A stretch of DNA of 31,050 bases from DATARH01 sp036273175 (GTDB taxonomy: Bacteria; Pseudomonadota; Alphaproteobacteria; ATCC43930; CGMCC-115725). The DNA is taken from assembly GCA_036273175.1 (NCBI GenBank), contig DASUIE010000258.1, positions 1-31,050 of the forward strand. The letters run 5' to 3'. Numbering within the stretch: position 1 is the stretch's first letter; each line of letters begins with the position of its first letter. Of the stretch, positions 15,884-23,501 are shown piece after piece. Both the position numbers and the translations under genes were made by a program. The notes beneath the pieces are model-generated. The model was not told the DNA's origin. It did no database searches and saw only the letters and a program-made list of their open reading frames with translations.

Positions 15884-16204
15884 CTATTCCGAACGCTGGC
15901 GGTGCGCTTCCATATAAGCGCGCAGCACGGCGTTCATCCGGGTGTGAAACCCCTTGCCGGTGGACCGAAACCACGCCAGCACGTCGCGGTCGACGCGAAG
16001 GCTGACGTTGTCCTTTCCCGGCGGCAAGACAAGCCGCGCCTTGGTCCAGTCGGTGTCGAGAGATGCGACGTCCGGATCGGCCGCCACCGCGCGTGCGATA
16101 TCGTCGTCTGTCATCGCGTCGAGGGCCGCGAAATCGGTCTTACCCCTCACGCGCTTCGCCTCTTCAAGCGTGATGCGCGTAATACGCTCTTTGCTCTCGG
16201 ACAT
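15884..16204 (-). CDS. brnA: BrnA-type antitoxin
   Basis: A 106-residue antitoxin. The C-terminal third (VSLRVDRDVLAWFRSTGKGFHTRMNAVLRAYMEA) is the ribbon-helix-helix-like DNA-binding end typical of BrnA, with the RxD strand and the F.TRMNAVLR helix. The N-terminal part is acidic (DAMTDDDIARAVAADPD) and would wrap the toxin. It overlaps the toxin gene by 41 bases. ATG 16204 has an AGGAAAG ribosome binding site inside brnT, a better site than the toxin has. BrnA proteins neutralise BrnT and repress their own operon. Confidence 0.9.
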   Translation of the reverse strand: MSESKERITRITLEEAKRVRGKTDFAALDAMTDDDIARAVAADPDVASLDTDWTKARLVLPPGKDNVSLRVDRDVLAWFRSTGKGFHTRMNAVLRAYMEAHRQRSE

Positions 16205-16436
16205 TGGCTTTCCTGGCACTGATGATGCGCCGGTTCTCGCCGCGCCACGTGTAGATGACGACATAGACGCGTCCATCCAGCTCGCCGAAACACTTGATCC
16301 TGGTTTCGCCGTAGTCGTACCGATCGTCGACGATTTCCAAGGTCGGATACTCAAACAACGGGATGACATCGATGAAGTCGATTTTGCGCCCCCGTATGTT
16401 CCCGGCGCGCTTCGCCTCATCCCACTCGAACGACAT
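16164..16436 (-). CDS. brnT: BrnT-type ribonuclease toxin
   Basis: A 90-residue member of the BrnT family, RelE-fold RNases that block translation. The family start FEWDEAK and end YVVIYTWRGENRRIISARKANVREQRAYY are well preserved, including the arginines and the serine-alanine-arginine stretch. The early N-x2-K-H-G motif of typical members is altered to NIRGRKIDF, so the usual histidine is absent. Toxin-first order and overlap with brnA are as in known brnTA operons. The ATG lacks a well-placed Shine-Dalgarno and sits only five bases after a likely -10 element. Confidence 0.88.
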   Translation of the reverse strand: MSFEWDEAKRAGNIRGRKIDFIDVIPLFEYPTLEIVDDRYDYGETRIKCFGELDGRVYVVIYTWRGENRRIISARKANVREQRAYYAHHA

Positions 16437-16441
16437 CGTTC

Positions 16442-16470
16442 GATATCGTCTCCGCCCCTACAAATGTCAA
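16442..16470 (-). promoter_or_regulatory. Promoter and possible operator of brnTA
   Basis: On the minus strand a perfect TTGACA (16470-16465) is followed after 17 bases by GATATC (16447-16442). The -10 lies in the palindrome CGATATCG, a plausible site for BrnA autorepression. From the -10 end to the brnT ATG is five bases, so transcription would begin at about the start codon. Confidence 0.55.
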
Positions 16471-16476
16471 GGCGAC

Positions 16477-17502
16477 CTACGCCGCGACGAAGCGGTCCAC
16501 TCCGTCCGCGCCGGTCTCGCGGCTCAGGGCCCCTTCGCCCCAGAGGTAGTGCAGATGCGCGAGCGCCTCGCCGAGGGCGAAGCCGATCTGGTGCCGGTCG
16601 AGCTGGCGGCGCCACAAGATCGGCACCATCTCGGCGGCGCTCATCGGCTTGGTGCAGGCTTCGGCGACCTCGTCGCAGCGGGCGCGGTGATGGGCGGCGA
16701 GCTCGTCGATGCGCTGGTAGACCCCCCGGAAGGGCAGGTTGTGCGACGGCAGCACGAGCAGTTCGGGGGGAAGCTGGCCGCGCAGCTTCTTCAGCGATGC
16801 CAGGTATTTGGCGAGTGGGTTGCCGTCGGGCTCGTAGGCCTGGACGCTGATATTGGGCGAGATGCGCGGCAGGATCTGGTCGCCGGCGATCAGCACCCCG
16901 GTCTCGGCGCAGAACAGGCAGGCGTGTTCGGGCGCGTGGCCTTCGCCAATCAGTACCCGCCACTCGCGCCCGCCGATCTCGATGACCGTGCCCTCGCCGA
17001 TCCGCCGGTAGGCGGCGGGCACCGACGGTACGCCGCGGCGGTAATTACCCTGGCGCTCGGCAAAGATCGCGCTGTCCTCGTCGCCGAGGCCGGCGCGGCG
17101 CCCGAAATCGCGGCGCTGCCGGGCGGCGTCCTCGCCGCTCGTGGTGTTGACGCGGGCGTGGAGCCACTCCTTGTCGGTGATCCACAGCGGCGCCTGCCAG
17201 TGCTCGGTGAGCCAGCCGGCCATGCCGATATGATCCGGGTGGAAATGGGTGACGATGACCCGTCCGATTCGGCGGCCGCCGAGATGCGTCGCGAAGACGC
17301 GCTCCCACGCCTCTTTCGTCTCGGGCAGCGAGAAGCCGGTATCGACCGCGGTCCACACCGGCCCGTCCTCGACGAGCCACAGATTGATGTGGTTGAGCGC
17401 GAACGGCAATTTCATCCGCAGCCACAAGACGCCCGGCGCGATCGGCACGACTTCGCCCGGCGCCGGCGCCGTCGTCACCGGGAAATCGAGTAATCCGTCC
17501 AT
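16477..17502 (-). CDS. MBL-fold metallo-hydrolase
   Basis: A 341-residue metallo-beta-lactamase-fold protein. The zinc motif THFHPDHIG places His86, His88, Asp90 and His91; further ligands are in GEGHAPEHA, AGDQILP and PSHNLP. It resembles the subgroup with a C-terminal helical domain (about 250-341) found in LACTB2-like and glyoxalase II-like hydrolases. The start at 17502 (MDGLLDFP) is chosen because the longer frame upstream is low-complexity and not family-like; GAGAG lies a few bases before it. It is divergent from the gamma-glutamyltransferase gene. A thioester or nuclease substrate is possible; none can be assigned. Confidence 0.88.
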   Translation of the reverse strand: MDGLLDFPVTTAPAPGEVVPIAPGVLWLRMKLPFALNHINLWLVEDGPVWTAVDTGFSLPETKEAWERVFATHLGGRRIGRVIVTHFHPDHIGMAGWLTEHWQAPLWITDKEWLHARVNTTSGEDAARQRRDFGRRAGLGDEDSAIFAERQGNYRRGVPSVPAAYRRIGEGTVIEIGGREWRVLIGEGHAPEHACLFCAETGVLIAGDQILPRISPNISVQAYEPDGNPLAKYLASLKKLRGQLPPELLVLPSHNLPFRGVYQRIDELAAHHRARCDEVAEACTKPMSAAEMVPILWRRQLDRHQIGFALGEALAHLHYLWGEGALSRETGADGVDRFVAA

Positions 17503-17591
17503 GGTTCTCTCGGATACCGCGTTGACCCGGAGGCTAAGGCATTGCAACAGTTTGCGGCAAGCGGTAAGCCCGCCGGCCAGCAATGCGCCCC

Positions 17592-17618
17592 AGGCGTAGA
17601 GGCCCCAAGGCGTAGAGG
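17592..17618. repeat. Two-copy direct repeat before the gamma-glutamyltransferase gene
   Basis: AGGCGTAGAGG occurs at 17592-17602 and again at 17608-17618, a 16-base period. The second copy supplies the GAGG ribosome binding site of the downstream ATG at 17627; the first is a decoy or a duplication remnant. Confidence 0.6.
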
Positions 17619-17626
17619 ACCAACGA

Positions 17627-19207
17627 ATGCGCGATTTCAACGTACCGGGGCGCTCGGCGGCGATGGCCGCCAACGGCATGGTGGCGACCTCGCACCCGCA
17701 GGCGACGCTCGCCGGCCTCGACGTGCTCAAATCCGGCGGCAACGCGATCGACGCGGCGATCGCGGCGGTGGCGATGCAATGCGTCGTCGAACCCGAAAGC
17801 ACCGGGATCGGCGGCGACTGCTTTGTTCTCTATTCGAAAAAGGGCGGGCTGCCGATCGCGCTGAGCGGCTCGGGCCGAGCGCCCGGCAAAGCGAATGTCG
17901 AGTGGTTCGCCGAGCGGCAAATCCGTGAGATCGTGCCGATGAGCCCGCACGCGGCGACGGTGCCCGGCTGCATCGATGCCTGGTGCGCCCTCAACCGCGA
18001 GCACGGCAGCAAGCCGCTTTCCGAGCTGCTGGAGCCGGCGGCAAAGGCGGCGGAGGACGGCTATGTCGTGACCCCGCGCGTGGCGCTCGACTGGTCCCGC
18101 AACGTCAACAAATTGCAGGACCCGGTCACGGCCAAGGTCATGCTGAAGCACGGCAAGCCGCCGAAGGCCGGCGACAGGATGAGCAACCCGGCGCTCGCCC
18201 GCACGCTGCGGCGCATCGGCAAGGAGGGCCGCGCGGCGTTCTACGAAGGCAATGTGATGCGCGACATCGTCAACCGGCTCAAGGAGCTGGGCGGTCTTCA
18301 CGAGGAGGAGGATTTTGCCACCCAGAAATCGAGCTGGGTCGAGCCGATCCATTCCCCCTATCGCGGCCACGACGTCTACGAGGTGCCGCCGAGCAACCAG
18401 GGCCTGACCGCGCTGATGATCCTGAAGACGCTCGAAGGCTACCAGCTCTCGGGCGAGAATTTCACCCAGGCCGACCGGCTGCACCTGATCGCCGAGGCGA
18501 CCAAGGCCGCCTATTACGTCCGCGACAATTTTATCGGCGACCCCGATTTCGTCGACAACCGCGTCGCCTATTACCTGTCCGAGGAATACGCCGAGGCGAC
18601 GCGCAAGGAGATCCGGCTCGACCGGGCCCTCCCGCCGCAGCATTGGGAGGACACGCGGCACCGCGACACGATCTACATGTGCGCCGTCGACCGCGACGGC
18701 AACGCATGCAGCTTTATCAACTCGCTGTTCTCGGCCTTCGGCACCGGGATCATGGGGCCGGAAAGCGGGGTCATCCTGCACAATCGCGGCAGCGGCTTCC
18801 GTACAGTCCCCGGCCATCCGAGCGCGATCGCGCCGCGCAAGCGCCCGTTCCACACGCTGATCCCTGGAATGCTGGTCAAGGACGGCCGCGCGGTCATGCC
18901 GTTCGGCGTGATGGGCGGGCAGTACCAGGCGGTCGGCCACGCGACGTTCCTGCACTATCTGCTCGACCGGGGGATGGACCCGCAGCAGGCGGCCGAGGGG
19001 CCGCGCGTCTTCGCCTATGGCGGCGTGCTGCAGACCGAGCATTTCGTGCCGGAGCCGGTTCGCGCCGACCTCGCCGGGCGCGGCCACAAGATCGAGATGC
19101 TGGAGGTGCCGGTCGGCGGCTGCCAGGCGATCTGGATCGATTGGGAGCGCGGCGTCCTGATCGGCGGCTCCGAGCCGCGCAAGGACGGGCTGGCGCTAGG
19201 GTATTGA
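17627..19207 (+). CDS. Gamma-glutamyltransferase family (Ntn) protein
   Basis: A 526-residue GGT-family hydrolase, which self-cleaves so that a threonine becomes the nucleophile. Conserved pieces are MVATSHPQATLAGLDVLKSG, NAIDAAIAAVAMQCVVEPESTGIGGD and, at the small-subunit start, Thr348 in RDTIYMCAVDRDGNACSF. Classical GGTs have TTH here; TIY is seen in the GGT-like branch, so the substrate need not be glutathione. No obvious signal peptide exists, suggesting a cytoplasmic enzyme. GAGGAC precedes the ATG. Its stop overlaps the TTG start of ureD (TTGA), so it is translationally coupled to the urease genes, an unusual partnership. Confidence 0.9.
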   Translation: MRDFNVPGRSAAMAANGMVATSHPQATLAGLDVLKSGGNAIDAAIAAVAMQCVVEPESTGIGGDCFVLYSKKGGLPIALSGSGRAPGKANVEWFAERQIREIVPMSPHAATVPGCIDAWCALNREHGSKPLSELLEPAAKAAEDGYVVTPRVALDWSRNVNKLQDPVTAKVMLKHGKPPKAGDRMSNPALARTLRRIGKEGRAAFYEGNVMRDIVNRLKELGGLHEEEDFATQKSSWVEPIHSPYRGHDVYEVPPSNQGLTALMILKTLEGYQLSGENFTQADRLHLIAEATKAAYYVRDNFIGDPDFVDNRVAYYLSEEYAEATRKEIRLDRALPPQHWEDTRHRDTIYMCAVDRDGNACSFINSLFSAFGTGIMGPESGVILHNRGSGFRTVPGHPSAIAPRKRPFHTLIPGMLVKDGRAVMPFGVMGGQYQAVGHATFLHYLLDRGMDPQQAAEGPRVFAYGGVLQTEHFVPEPVRADLAGRGHKIEMLEVPVGGCQAIWIDWERGVLIGGSEPRKDGLALGY

Positions 19208-20025
19208 GCGGCGCCGGGACTCGGGTCCACGGCGTCGCCGAAATCGGCTTCGCCGTCCGCGACGGGCAAACGCGGCTCTGCCATCTCTACGAGCGCAACC
19301 CGCTCAGGGTGAAGTTTCCCCACGGCGACGTTCCGACCGCGGCCGTGGTGACGACTTCCGGCGGGCTCGTCGCCGGCGACCGCATCGATCTTCGCGTAAA
19401 CCTGGACGAAGGCGCCGCGGCGCACGTCACGGCGTCGGCGGCAGAGAAGGTGTATCGCTCGCTCGGCGCCGGTACGATCGTCGAGCAGCGCCTCGCGGTC
19501 GGGACGGGGGCGCGGCTCGAATTCCTGCCGCAGGAGACAATCCTCTTCGACGCGGCGCGGCTCCGGCGTACCACGACGGTCGAGTTGGGCGATGCGGCCC
19601 AGTTTCTCGGCGGCGGGATCGTCGTCTTCGGACGCCGCGCCCGCGGCGAAGCATTCACCACCGGCCTCCTGCGCGAGGTCTGGGAGGTGCACCGCAACGG
19701 CCGGCTCATCTGGGGCGACGCGCTGCATATCGACGGCGACGTGCGCGACATCATGGCCGATCCGGCTTGTTTCGGCGGCGCCGCCGCCTGCGCGACGCTG
19801 ATCCTCGCCGTGCCCGATCCGGCCCCGCTGATCGACGGCGCGCGAGCGGTTCAGGGGAAGTCTCCGGTGCGATCGGGGGCGACCGTGGTCAACGGCCTCC
19901 TGGTCGCGCGCTGGCTTGGAGACGACGCGCTGGCGCTCCGCCGCGCCTATGCCGATCTCGCTTGCCATTTGCGGGCCGCCGCGATGGGATTGCCGCCGCG
20001 TCTGCCGGCGCTCTGGCACATTTGA
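19204..20025 (+). CDS. ureD: Urease accessory protein UreD
   Basis: A 273-residue UreD/UreH protein, the scaffold that binds apo-urease with UreF and UreG during nickel insertion. Typical stretches are LYERNPLRVKFP, VTTSGGLVAGDRIDL, ASAAEKVYRSLG, LEFLPQETILFD and GDALHIDGD. No ATG or GTG lies between the gamma-glutamyltransferase stop and the first conserved residues, so the best start is TTG 19204, overlapping that stop. The reading frame continues open upstream but only as a shadow of the preceding gene. It lies directly upstream of ureA, the common order in proteobacteria. Confidence 0.92.
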   Translation: MSGAGTRVHGVAEIGFAVRDGQTRLCHLYERNPLRVKFPHGDVPTAAVVTTSGGLVAGDRIDLRVNLDEGAAAHVTASAAEKVYRSLGAGTIVEQRLAVGTGARLEFLPQETILFDAARLRRTTTVELGDAAQFLGGGIVVFGRRARGEAFTTGLLREVWEVHRNGRLIWGDALHIDGDVRDIMADPACFGGAAACATLILAVPDPAPLIDGARAVQGKSPVRSGATVVNGLLVARWLGDDALALRRAYADLACHLRAAAMGLPPRLPALWHI

Positions 20026-20041
20026 TGCTTGGGGGAAATCG

Positions 20042-20344
20042 ATGAACCTGACCCCTCGCGAAAAGGACAAATTGCTCGTCTCGGTAGCGGCGATGGTCGC
20101 CGAGCGGCGGCTCCGGCGCGGGGTCAAGCTCAACTACCCCGAGGCGGTCGCGCTGATCACCGACTACGTGCTTGAGGGCGCCCGCGACGGCAAAACCGTC
20201 GCCGAGCTGATGCGCGACGGCGGTACCGTGATCTCCCGCGCGCAAGTCATGGAGGGTGTCGCCGAGATGATCCATGAGATCCAGGTCGAGGCGACCTTCC
20301 CGGACGGGACCAAGCTCGTCACCGTCCACGAGCCGATAAGATGA
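20042..20344 (+). CDS. ureA: Urease subunit gamma
   Basis: A 100-residue gamma subunit, full family length. MNLTPREKDKLLVSVAAMVA, RGVKLNYPEAVALI, GKTVAELM and VMEGVAEMIHEIQVEATFPDG are diagnostic. It forms the (alpha-beta-gamma)3 urease with UreB and UreC; urea is hydrolysed to ammonia and carbamate in the cytoplasm. GGGGGA lies before the ATG at 20042, 16 bases after ureD. A palindromic repeat separates it from ureB. Confidence 0.97.
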   Translation: MNLTPREKDKLLVSVAAMVAERRLRRGVKLNYPEAVALITDYVLEGARDGKTVAELMRDGGTVISRAQVMEGVAEMIHEIQVEATFPDGTKLVTVHEPIR

Positions 20345-20350
20345 CCGCGC

Positions 20351-20441
20351 CGTCATTGCGAGCGCAGCGGAGCAATCTCGGGCAGGAGGCGTCTCGAACG
20401 GCCGAGATTGCCGCGTCGCCTTCGGCTCCCCGCAATGACAG
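20351..20441. repeat. REP-like palindromic repeat between ureA and ureB
   Basis: The left arm begins CGTCATTGCGAGCGCAGCG and ends GCAATCTCGG; the right arm begins CCGAGATTGCC and ends CGCAATGACA. The outer GTCATTGCG and the inner GCAATCTCGG pair with their counterparts, giving a long imperfect hairpin of about 90 bases. This is a repeat type found in many copies between genes of alphaproteobacteria. It occupies almost the whole ureA-ureB gap. Confidence 0.85.
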
Positions 20442-20453
20442 GGGGGCCCGCGC

Positions 20454-20759
20454 ATGATCCCTGGCGAGCTGTTCCCCGCCGATGGCGACATCGAGCTTAA
20501 CGCCGGCCGCGCGACCGTGACCCTCACCGTCGCCAACACCGGCGATCGGCCGATCCAGGTTGGCTCGCACTACCATTTCTTCGAGACGAACGCGGCGCTG
20601 CAATTCGACCGCGCGGCGGCGCGCGGTTTCCGGCTGGACATCCCGGCCGGCACGGCGACGCGGTTCGAGCCGGGACAGACTCGCGAAGTGCGGCTCGTCG
20701 CCTACGCTGGCGCGCGGCGGGTCGTCGGGTTTCAGGGCCGCGTCAACGGGAGCCTCTAG
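20454..20759 (+). CDS. ureB: Urease subunit beta
   Basis: A 101-residue beta subunit beginning MIPGELFPADGDIELNAGR and including VGSHYHFFETNAALQFDR and the end VVGFQGRVNGSL, all diagnostic. The full length matches stand-alone bacterial UreB. The Shine-Dalgarno region is the GGGGGG run just after the palindromic repeat (about 20441-20446), so the repeat sits directly against the translation start signals. The last base of its TAG stop is the first base of the ureC GTG. Confidence 0.97.
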   Translation: MIPGELFPADGDIELNAGRATVTLTVANTGDRPIQVGSHYHFFETNAALQFDRAAARGFRLDIPAGTATRFEPGQTREVRLVAYAGARRVVGFQGRVNGSL

Positions 20760-22468
20760 TGGCCACCTCGCTCTCCCGCGGCGCCTATGCCGCGATGTTC
20801 GGGCCGACCACCGGCGACCGGCTCAGGCTCGCCGATACCGAGCTCGTCATCGAGGTCGAGAGCGACCGCACGATCTATGGCGAGGAGGTAAAGTTCGGCG
20901 GCGGCAAGGTCATCCGCGACGGGATGGGGCAGGGCCAGGCCACCCGCGCCGACGGCGCCGTCGACACGGTCATCACCAACGCCGTGATCCTCGACCATTG
21001 GGGGATCGCCAAGGCCGACATCGGCATTCGGGACGGCCGCATCCATGCCATCGGCAAGGCCGGCAACCCGGATGTGCAGCCCGGCGTCGATATCGTCGTC
21101 GGCCCCGGCACCGAGGCGATCGCCGGCGAGGGCAAGATCGTCACCGCCGGCGGGATCGACAGCCATATCCACCTGATCTGCCCCCAGCTTTGCGAGGAGG
21201 CTCTTTATAGCGGCATCACGACCATGCTCGGCGGCGGCACCGGGCCGGCGGCGGGGACGGCGGCGACGACCTGCACGCCGGGGCCGTGGCATCTCGCACG
21301 GATCATCCAGGCGGCCGAGGGGCTGCCGGTCAATCTCGGCTTTTTCGGCAAGGGCAATGCGTCGGACCCGCGCGCCCTCATCGAGATGGTCGAGGCCGGC
21401 GCCTGCGGCCTCAAATTGCACGAGGATTGGGGCACGACCCCGGCGGCCATCGATTGCTGCCTCTCGGTCGCCGAGCAGTACGACATCGCCGTCGCGATCC
21501 ACACCGACACGCTCAACGAGAGCGGCTTTGTCGAGGACACGATCGCCGCCTTCAAGGGCCGCAATATCCACGCCTTCCACACCGAGGGCGCCGGCGGCGG
21601 GCACGCCCCCGACATCATCAAGCTGTGCGGCCTCACGAACGTGCTGCCGTCCTCGACCAACCCGACGCGGCCCTACACGGTCAATACCATCGACGAGCAT
21701 CTCGACATGCTGATGGTGTGCCACCACCTCGACGCGCGCATCCCCGAGGACGTCGCCTTCGCCGAGAGCCGCATCCGCCGCGAGACGATCGCCGCCGAGG
21801 ACATCCTCCACGACCTCGGCGCGTTTTCGATGATGTCGTCGGACAGCCAGGCGATGGGGCGGGTCGGCGAGGTCATCATCCGCACCTGGCAGACCGCCGA
21901 CAAGATGAAGCGCCAGCGCGGCGCGCTTCCCGGCGACAGCGAGCGCAACGACAATTTCCGGGTCAAGCGGTATGTCGCCAAGTACACGATCAACCCGGCG
22001 CTGACCCACGGGCTCGCCGAGCACATCGGCTCGGTCGAGGCTGGGAAGCTGGCCGATCTGGTGATCTGGTCGCCGGCGTTTTTCGGGGTCAAGCCGGACA
22101 TGGTGCTGAAGTCGGGGACGATCGCGGCGGCGCTGATGGGCGACCCCAATGCGTCGATCCCGACGCCGCAGCCGGTGCATTACCGGCCGATGTTCGGCGC
22201 CTTCGGCAAGGCGCTGCAGGCCTCCGCCGTCACCTTTCTGCCGACGGCGGCGATCGCGGGAGGCCTCGCGGCGGAGCTTGGGATTGGGCGCGTGGTGCTG
22301 CCGGCGCGCGGTATCCGCGCCGTCGACAAATCCCGCATGGTCCACAACGACGCGACGCCGGCGATCGAGGTCGATCCGGAAACCTACGAGGTGCGCGCCG
22401 ACGGCGTTCACCTGACTTGCGAGCCGGCGACGGTGCTGCCGATGGCGCAGCGCTATTTCCTGTATTGA
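20759..22468 (+). CDS. ureC: Urease subunit alpha (catalytic)
   Basis: A 569-residue catalytic subunit. All nickel and active-site residues are seen: His136 and His138 (SHIHLICPQ), the carbamylated Lys219 (CGLKLHEDW), the histidines in VAIHTDTLNE and HTEGAGGGHAPD, the flap Cys-His in LMVCHHLD, and Asp in MMSSDSQAMGR. GTG 20759 gives the standard N-terminus (SRGAYAAMFGPTTGDR). The gene is complete and looks functional. Its last 16 bases overlap the 3' end of the antiparallel PLD-like gene, which separates it from ureE. Confidence 0.98.
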   Translation: MATSLSRGAYAAMFGPTTGDRLRLADTELVIEVESDRTIYGEEVKFGGGKVIRDGMGQGQATRADGAVDTVITNAVILDHWGIAKADIGIRDGRIHAIGKAGNPDVQPGVDIVVGPGTEAIAGEGKIVTAGGIDSHIHLICPQLCEEALYSGITTMLGGGTGPAAGTAATTCTPGPWHLARIIQAAEGLPVNLGFFGKGNASDPRALIEMVEAGACGLKLHEDWGTTPAAIDCCLSVAEQYDIAVAIHTDTLNESGFVEDTIAAFKGRNIHAFHTEGAGGGHAPDIIKLCGLTNVLPSSTNPTRPYTVNTIDEHLDMLMVCHHLDARIPEDVAFAESRIRRETIAAEDILHDLGAFSMMSSDSQAMGRVGEVIIRTWQTADKMKRQRGALPGDSERNDNFRVKRYVAKYTINPALTHGLAEHIGSVEAGKLADLVIWSPAFFGVKPDMVLKSGTIAAALMGDPNASIPTPQPVHYRPMFGAFGKALQASAVTFLPTAAIAGGLAAELGIGRVVLPARGIRAVDKSRMVHNDATPAIEVDPETYEVRADGVHLTCEPATVLPMAQRYFLY

Positions 22469-23007
22469 GGCCTTGGCCGGGCGGGGCATTCGGGGCCGGG
22501 CACGGCGCGCGCGATCTGCTGCTCGAAATCGGCTCCGTAGCGGGCCGCGAGAGCCGGGTCGTCGAGGCAGATCAGGTTTTCGGCGTTGCGATGTTCGGCG
22601 TTGCGCGACCAGTTGAAGCTGCCGGTGCAGACGATATGGCGGTCGACGATCAGCACCTTGTCGTGATGGATGCCGTGCACCGGGTCGCACCACAGCGGCA
22701 CCGCGGCGGCCGCCAGGGCGGGCACCTGGCTGGCGTTGCCGCGCGCGCTGGTGCGGTCCACCGTGACCCGCACGTCGACGCCGCGCCGGCGAGCGGCGAT
22801 CAGCGCCTCGGCGAGCGACGGCAGGGTGAATTGGTACACCTCGGCTTCGAGCGATCGGGTCGCGGCGCCGATTTTCGACGCGATCAGCGCCTCGCACGAC
22901 GCGCCGCCCGGACGGAAGCACGTGTCCGGCCCGGCGGCGGGCGGCGGCTGCGGCGGCGCACAGGCGGCGAGGGCCAGGGCAAGAATCGGCGAAAGGCGAA
23001 GGCTCAT
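22453..23007 (-). CDS. PLD-like single-HKD lipoprotein (nuclease/phospholipase D family)
   Basis: A 184-residue protein with a lipoprotein signal peptide (LALAAC, lipid-modified Cys16) and one PLD domain. The HKD motif is His115-x-Lys117 with Asp122, followed by Gly129-Ser130-x-Asn132 (CTGSFNWS). One HKD per chain means it should dimerise, as Nuc-type nucleases do. It resembles secreted phospholipase D-like endonucleases (ARRRGVDVRVTVD, VPLWCDPVHGIHHDK). It lies on the opposite strand inside the urease locus, tail-to-tail with ureC and divergent from ureE by 47 bases. Its job is unlikely to concern urease. Confidence 0.88.
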   Translation of the reverse strand: MSLRLSPILALALAACAPPQPPPAAGPDTCFRPGGASCEALIASKIGAATRSLEAEVYQFTLPSLAEALIAARRRGVDVRVTVDRTSARGNASQVPALAAAAVPLWCDPVHGIHHDKVLIVDRHIVCTGSFNWSRNAEHRNAENLICLDDPALAARYGADFEQQIARAVPGPECPARPRPQYRK

Positions 23008-23054
23008 CCGGGGTCGCTGATATAGAGTGCGCGTCCATCCTACGAGGTTTTCAC

Positions 23055-23501
23055 ATGCGGCGGGCGATCACGGTGCATCGGAGCGGGCATTGGCCGGAGG
23101 ACGAGACGGCCGACATCGTTACGCTCGCCTTTCTCGACCGGCACCGCCGCCGCATCCGGCTCGTCGCGGATTCGGGGCAGCCATTCCTGCTCGACCTGGC
23201 GCGGGCGCAGCGCCTCGGCGACGGCGACGGGCTGGAGCTCGATGCCGGCGGCTATGTCTGGGTGCGCGCGGCGCCCGAACGGGTCATCGAGATCGCCGCC
23301 GACACGCCGACCGACCTCCTCCGCATCGCCTGGCACATCGGCAATCGGCATCTGCCGGTGCAGGCGCTCGACGGCCGGCTGCGCATCCGCGACGACCACG
23401 TGATAGCGGCCATGGTCGAGGGGCTCGGCGGTACGATCGAGCGGCTGGAGGCGCCGTTCGACCCCGAGCTCGGCGCCTATGCCGGCGACCATGAGCACTG
23501 A
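23055..23501 (+). CDS. ureE: Urease accessory protein UreE (nickel metallochaperone)
   Basis: A 148-residue UreE with an N-terminal peptide-binding-like domain (1-70, with LTLAF-like strand and LARAQRLGDGDGLEL) and a C-terminal metal-binding domain (75-142). His99 in WHIGNRHLPVQ is the interface nickel ligand. The C-terminus has only GDHEH, so there is no polyhistidine nickel store. GAGG lies about ten bases before ATG 23055. It is split from ureC by the antiparallel PLD-like gene and must therefore have its own promoter or be reached by read-through. The end overlaps the ureF start by 11 bases. Confidence 0.93.
   Translation: MRRAITVHRSGHWPEDETADIVTLAFLDRHRRRIRLVADSGQPFLLDLARAQRLGDGDGLELDAGGYVWVRAAPERVIEIAADTPTDLLRIAWHIGNRHLPVQALDGRLRIRDDHVIAAMVEGLGGTIERLEAPFDPELGAYAGDHEH

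Noticed and set aside
16205..16963. N-terminal extension of brnA reading through the toxin gene region
   Set aside because: Only the last 106 residues resemble BrnA, and a good ribosome binding site precedes ATG 16204.
17983..19203. Continuous open frame extending ureD upstream across most of the gamma-glutamyltransferase gene
   Set aside because: The upstream translation is Arg-rich out-of-frame sequence; UreD homology begins right after TTG 19204.
20756..23038. A 760-residue minus-strand frame covering ureC and the PLD-like gene
   Set aside because: Low-complexity antisense shadow; ureC and the PLD protein are both fully supported in other frames.
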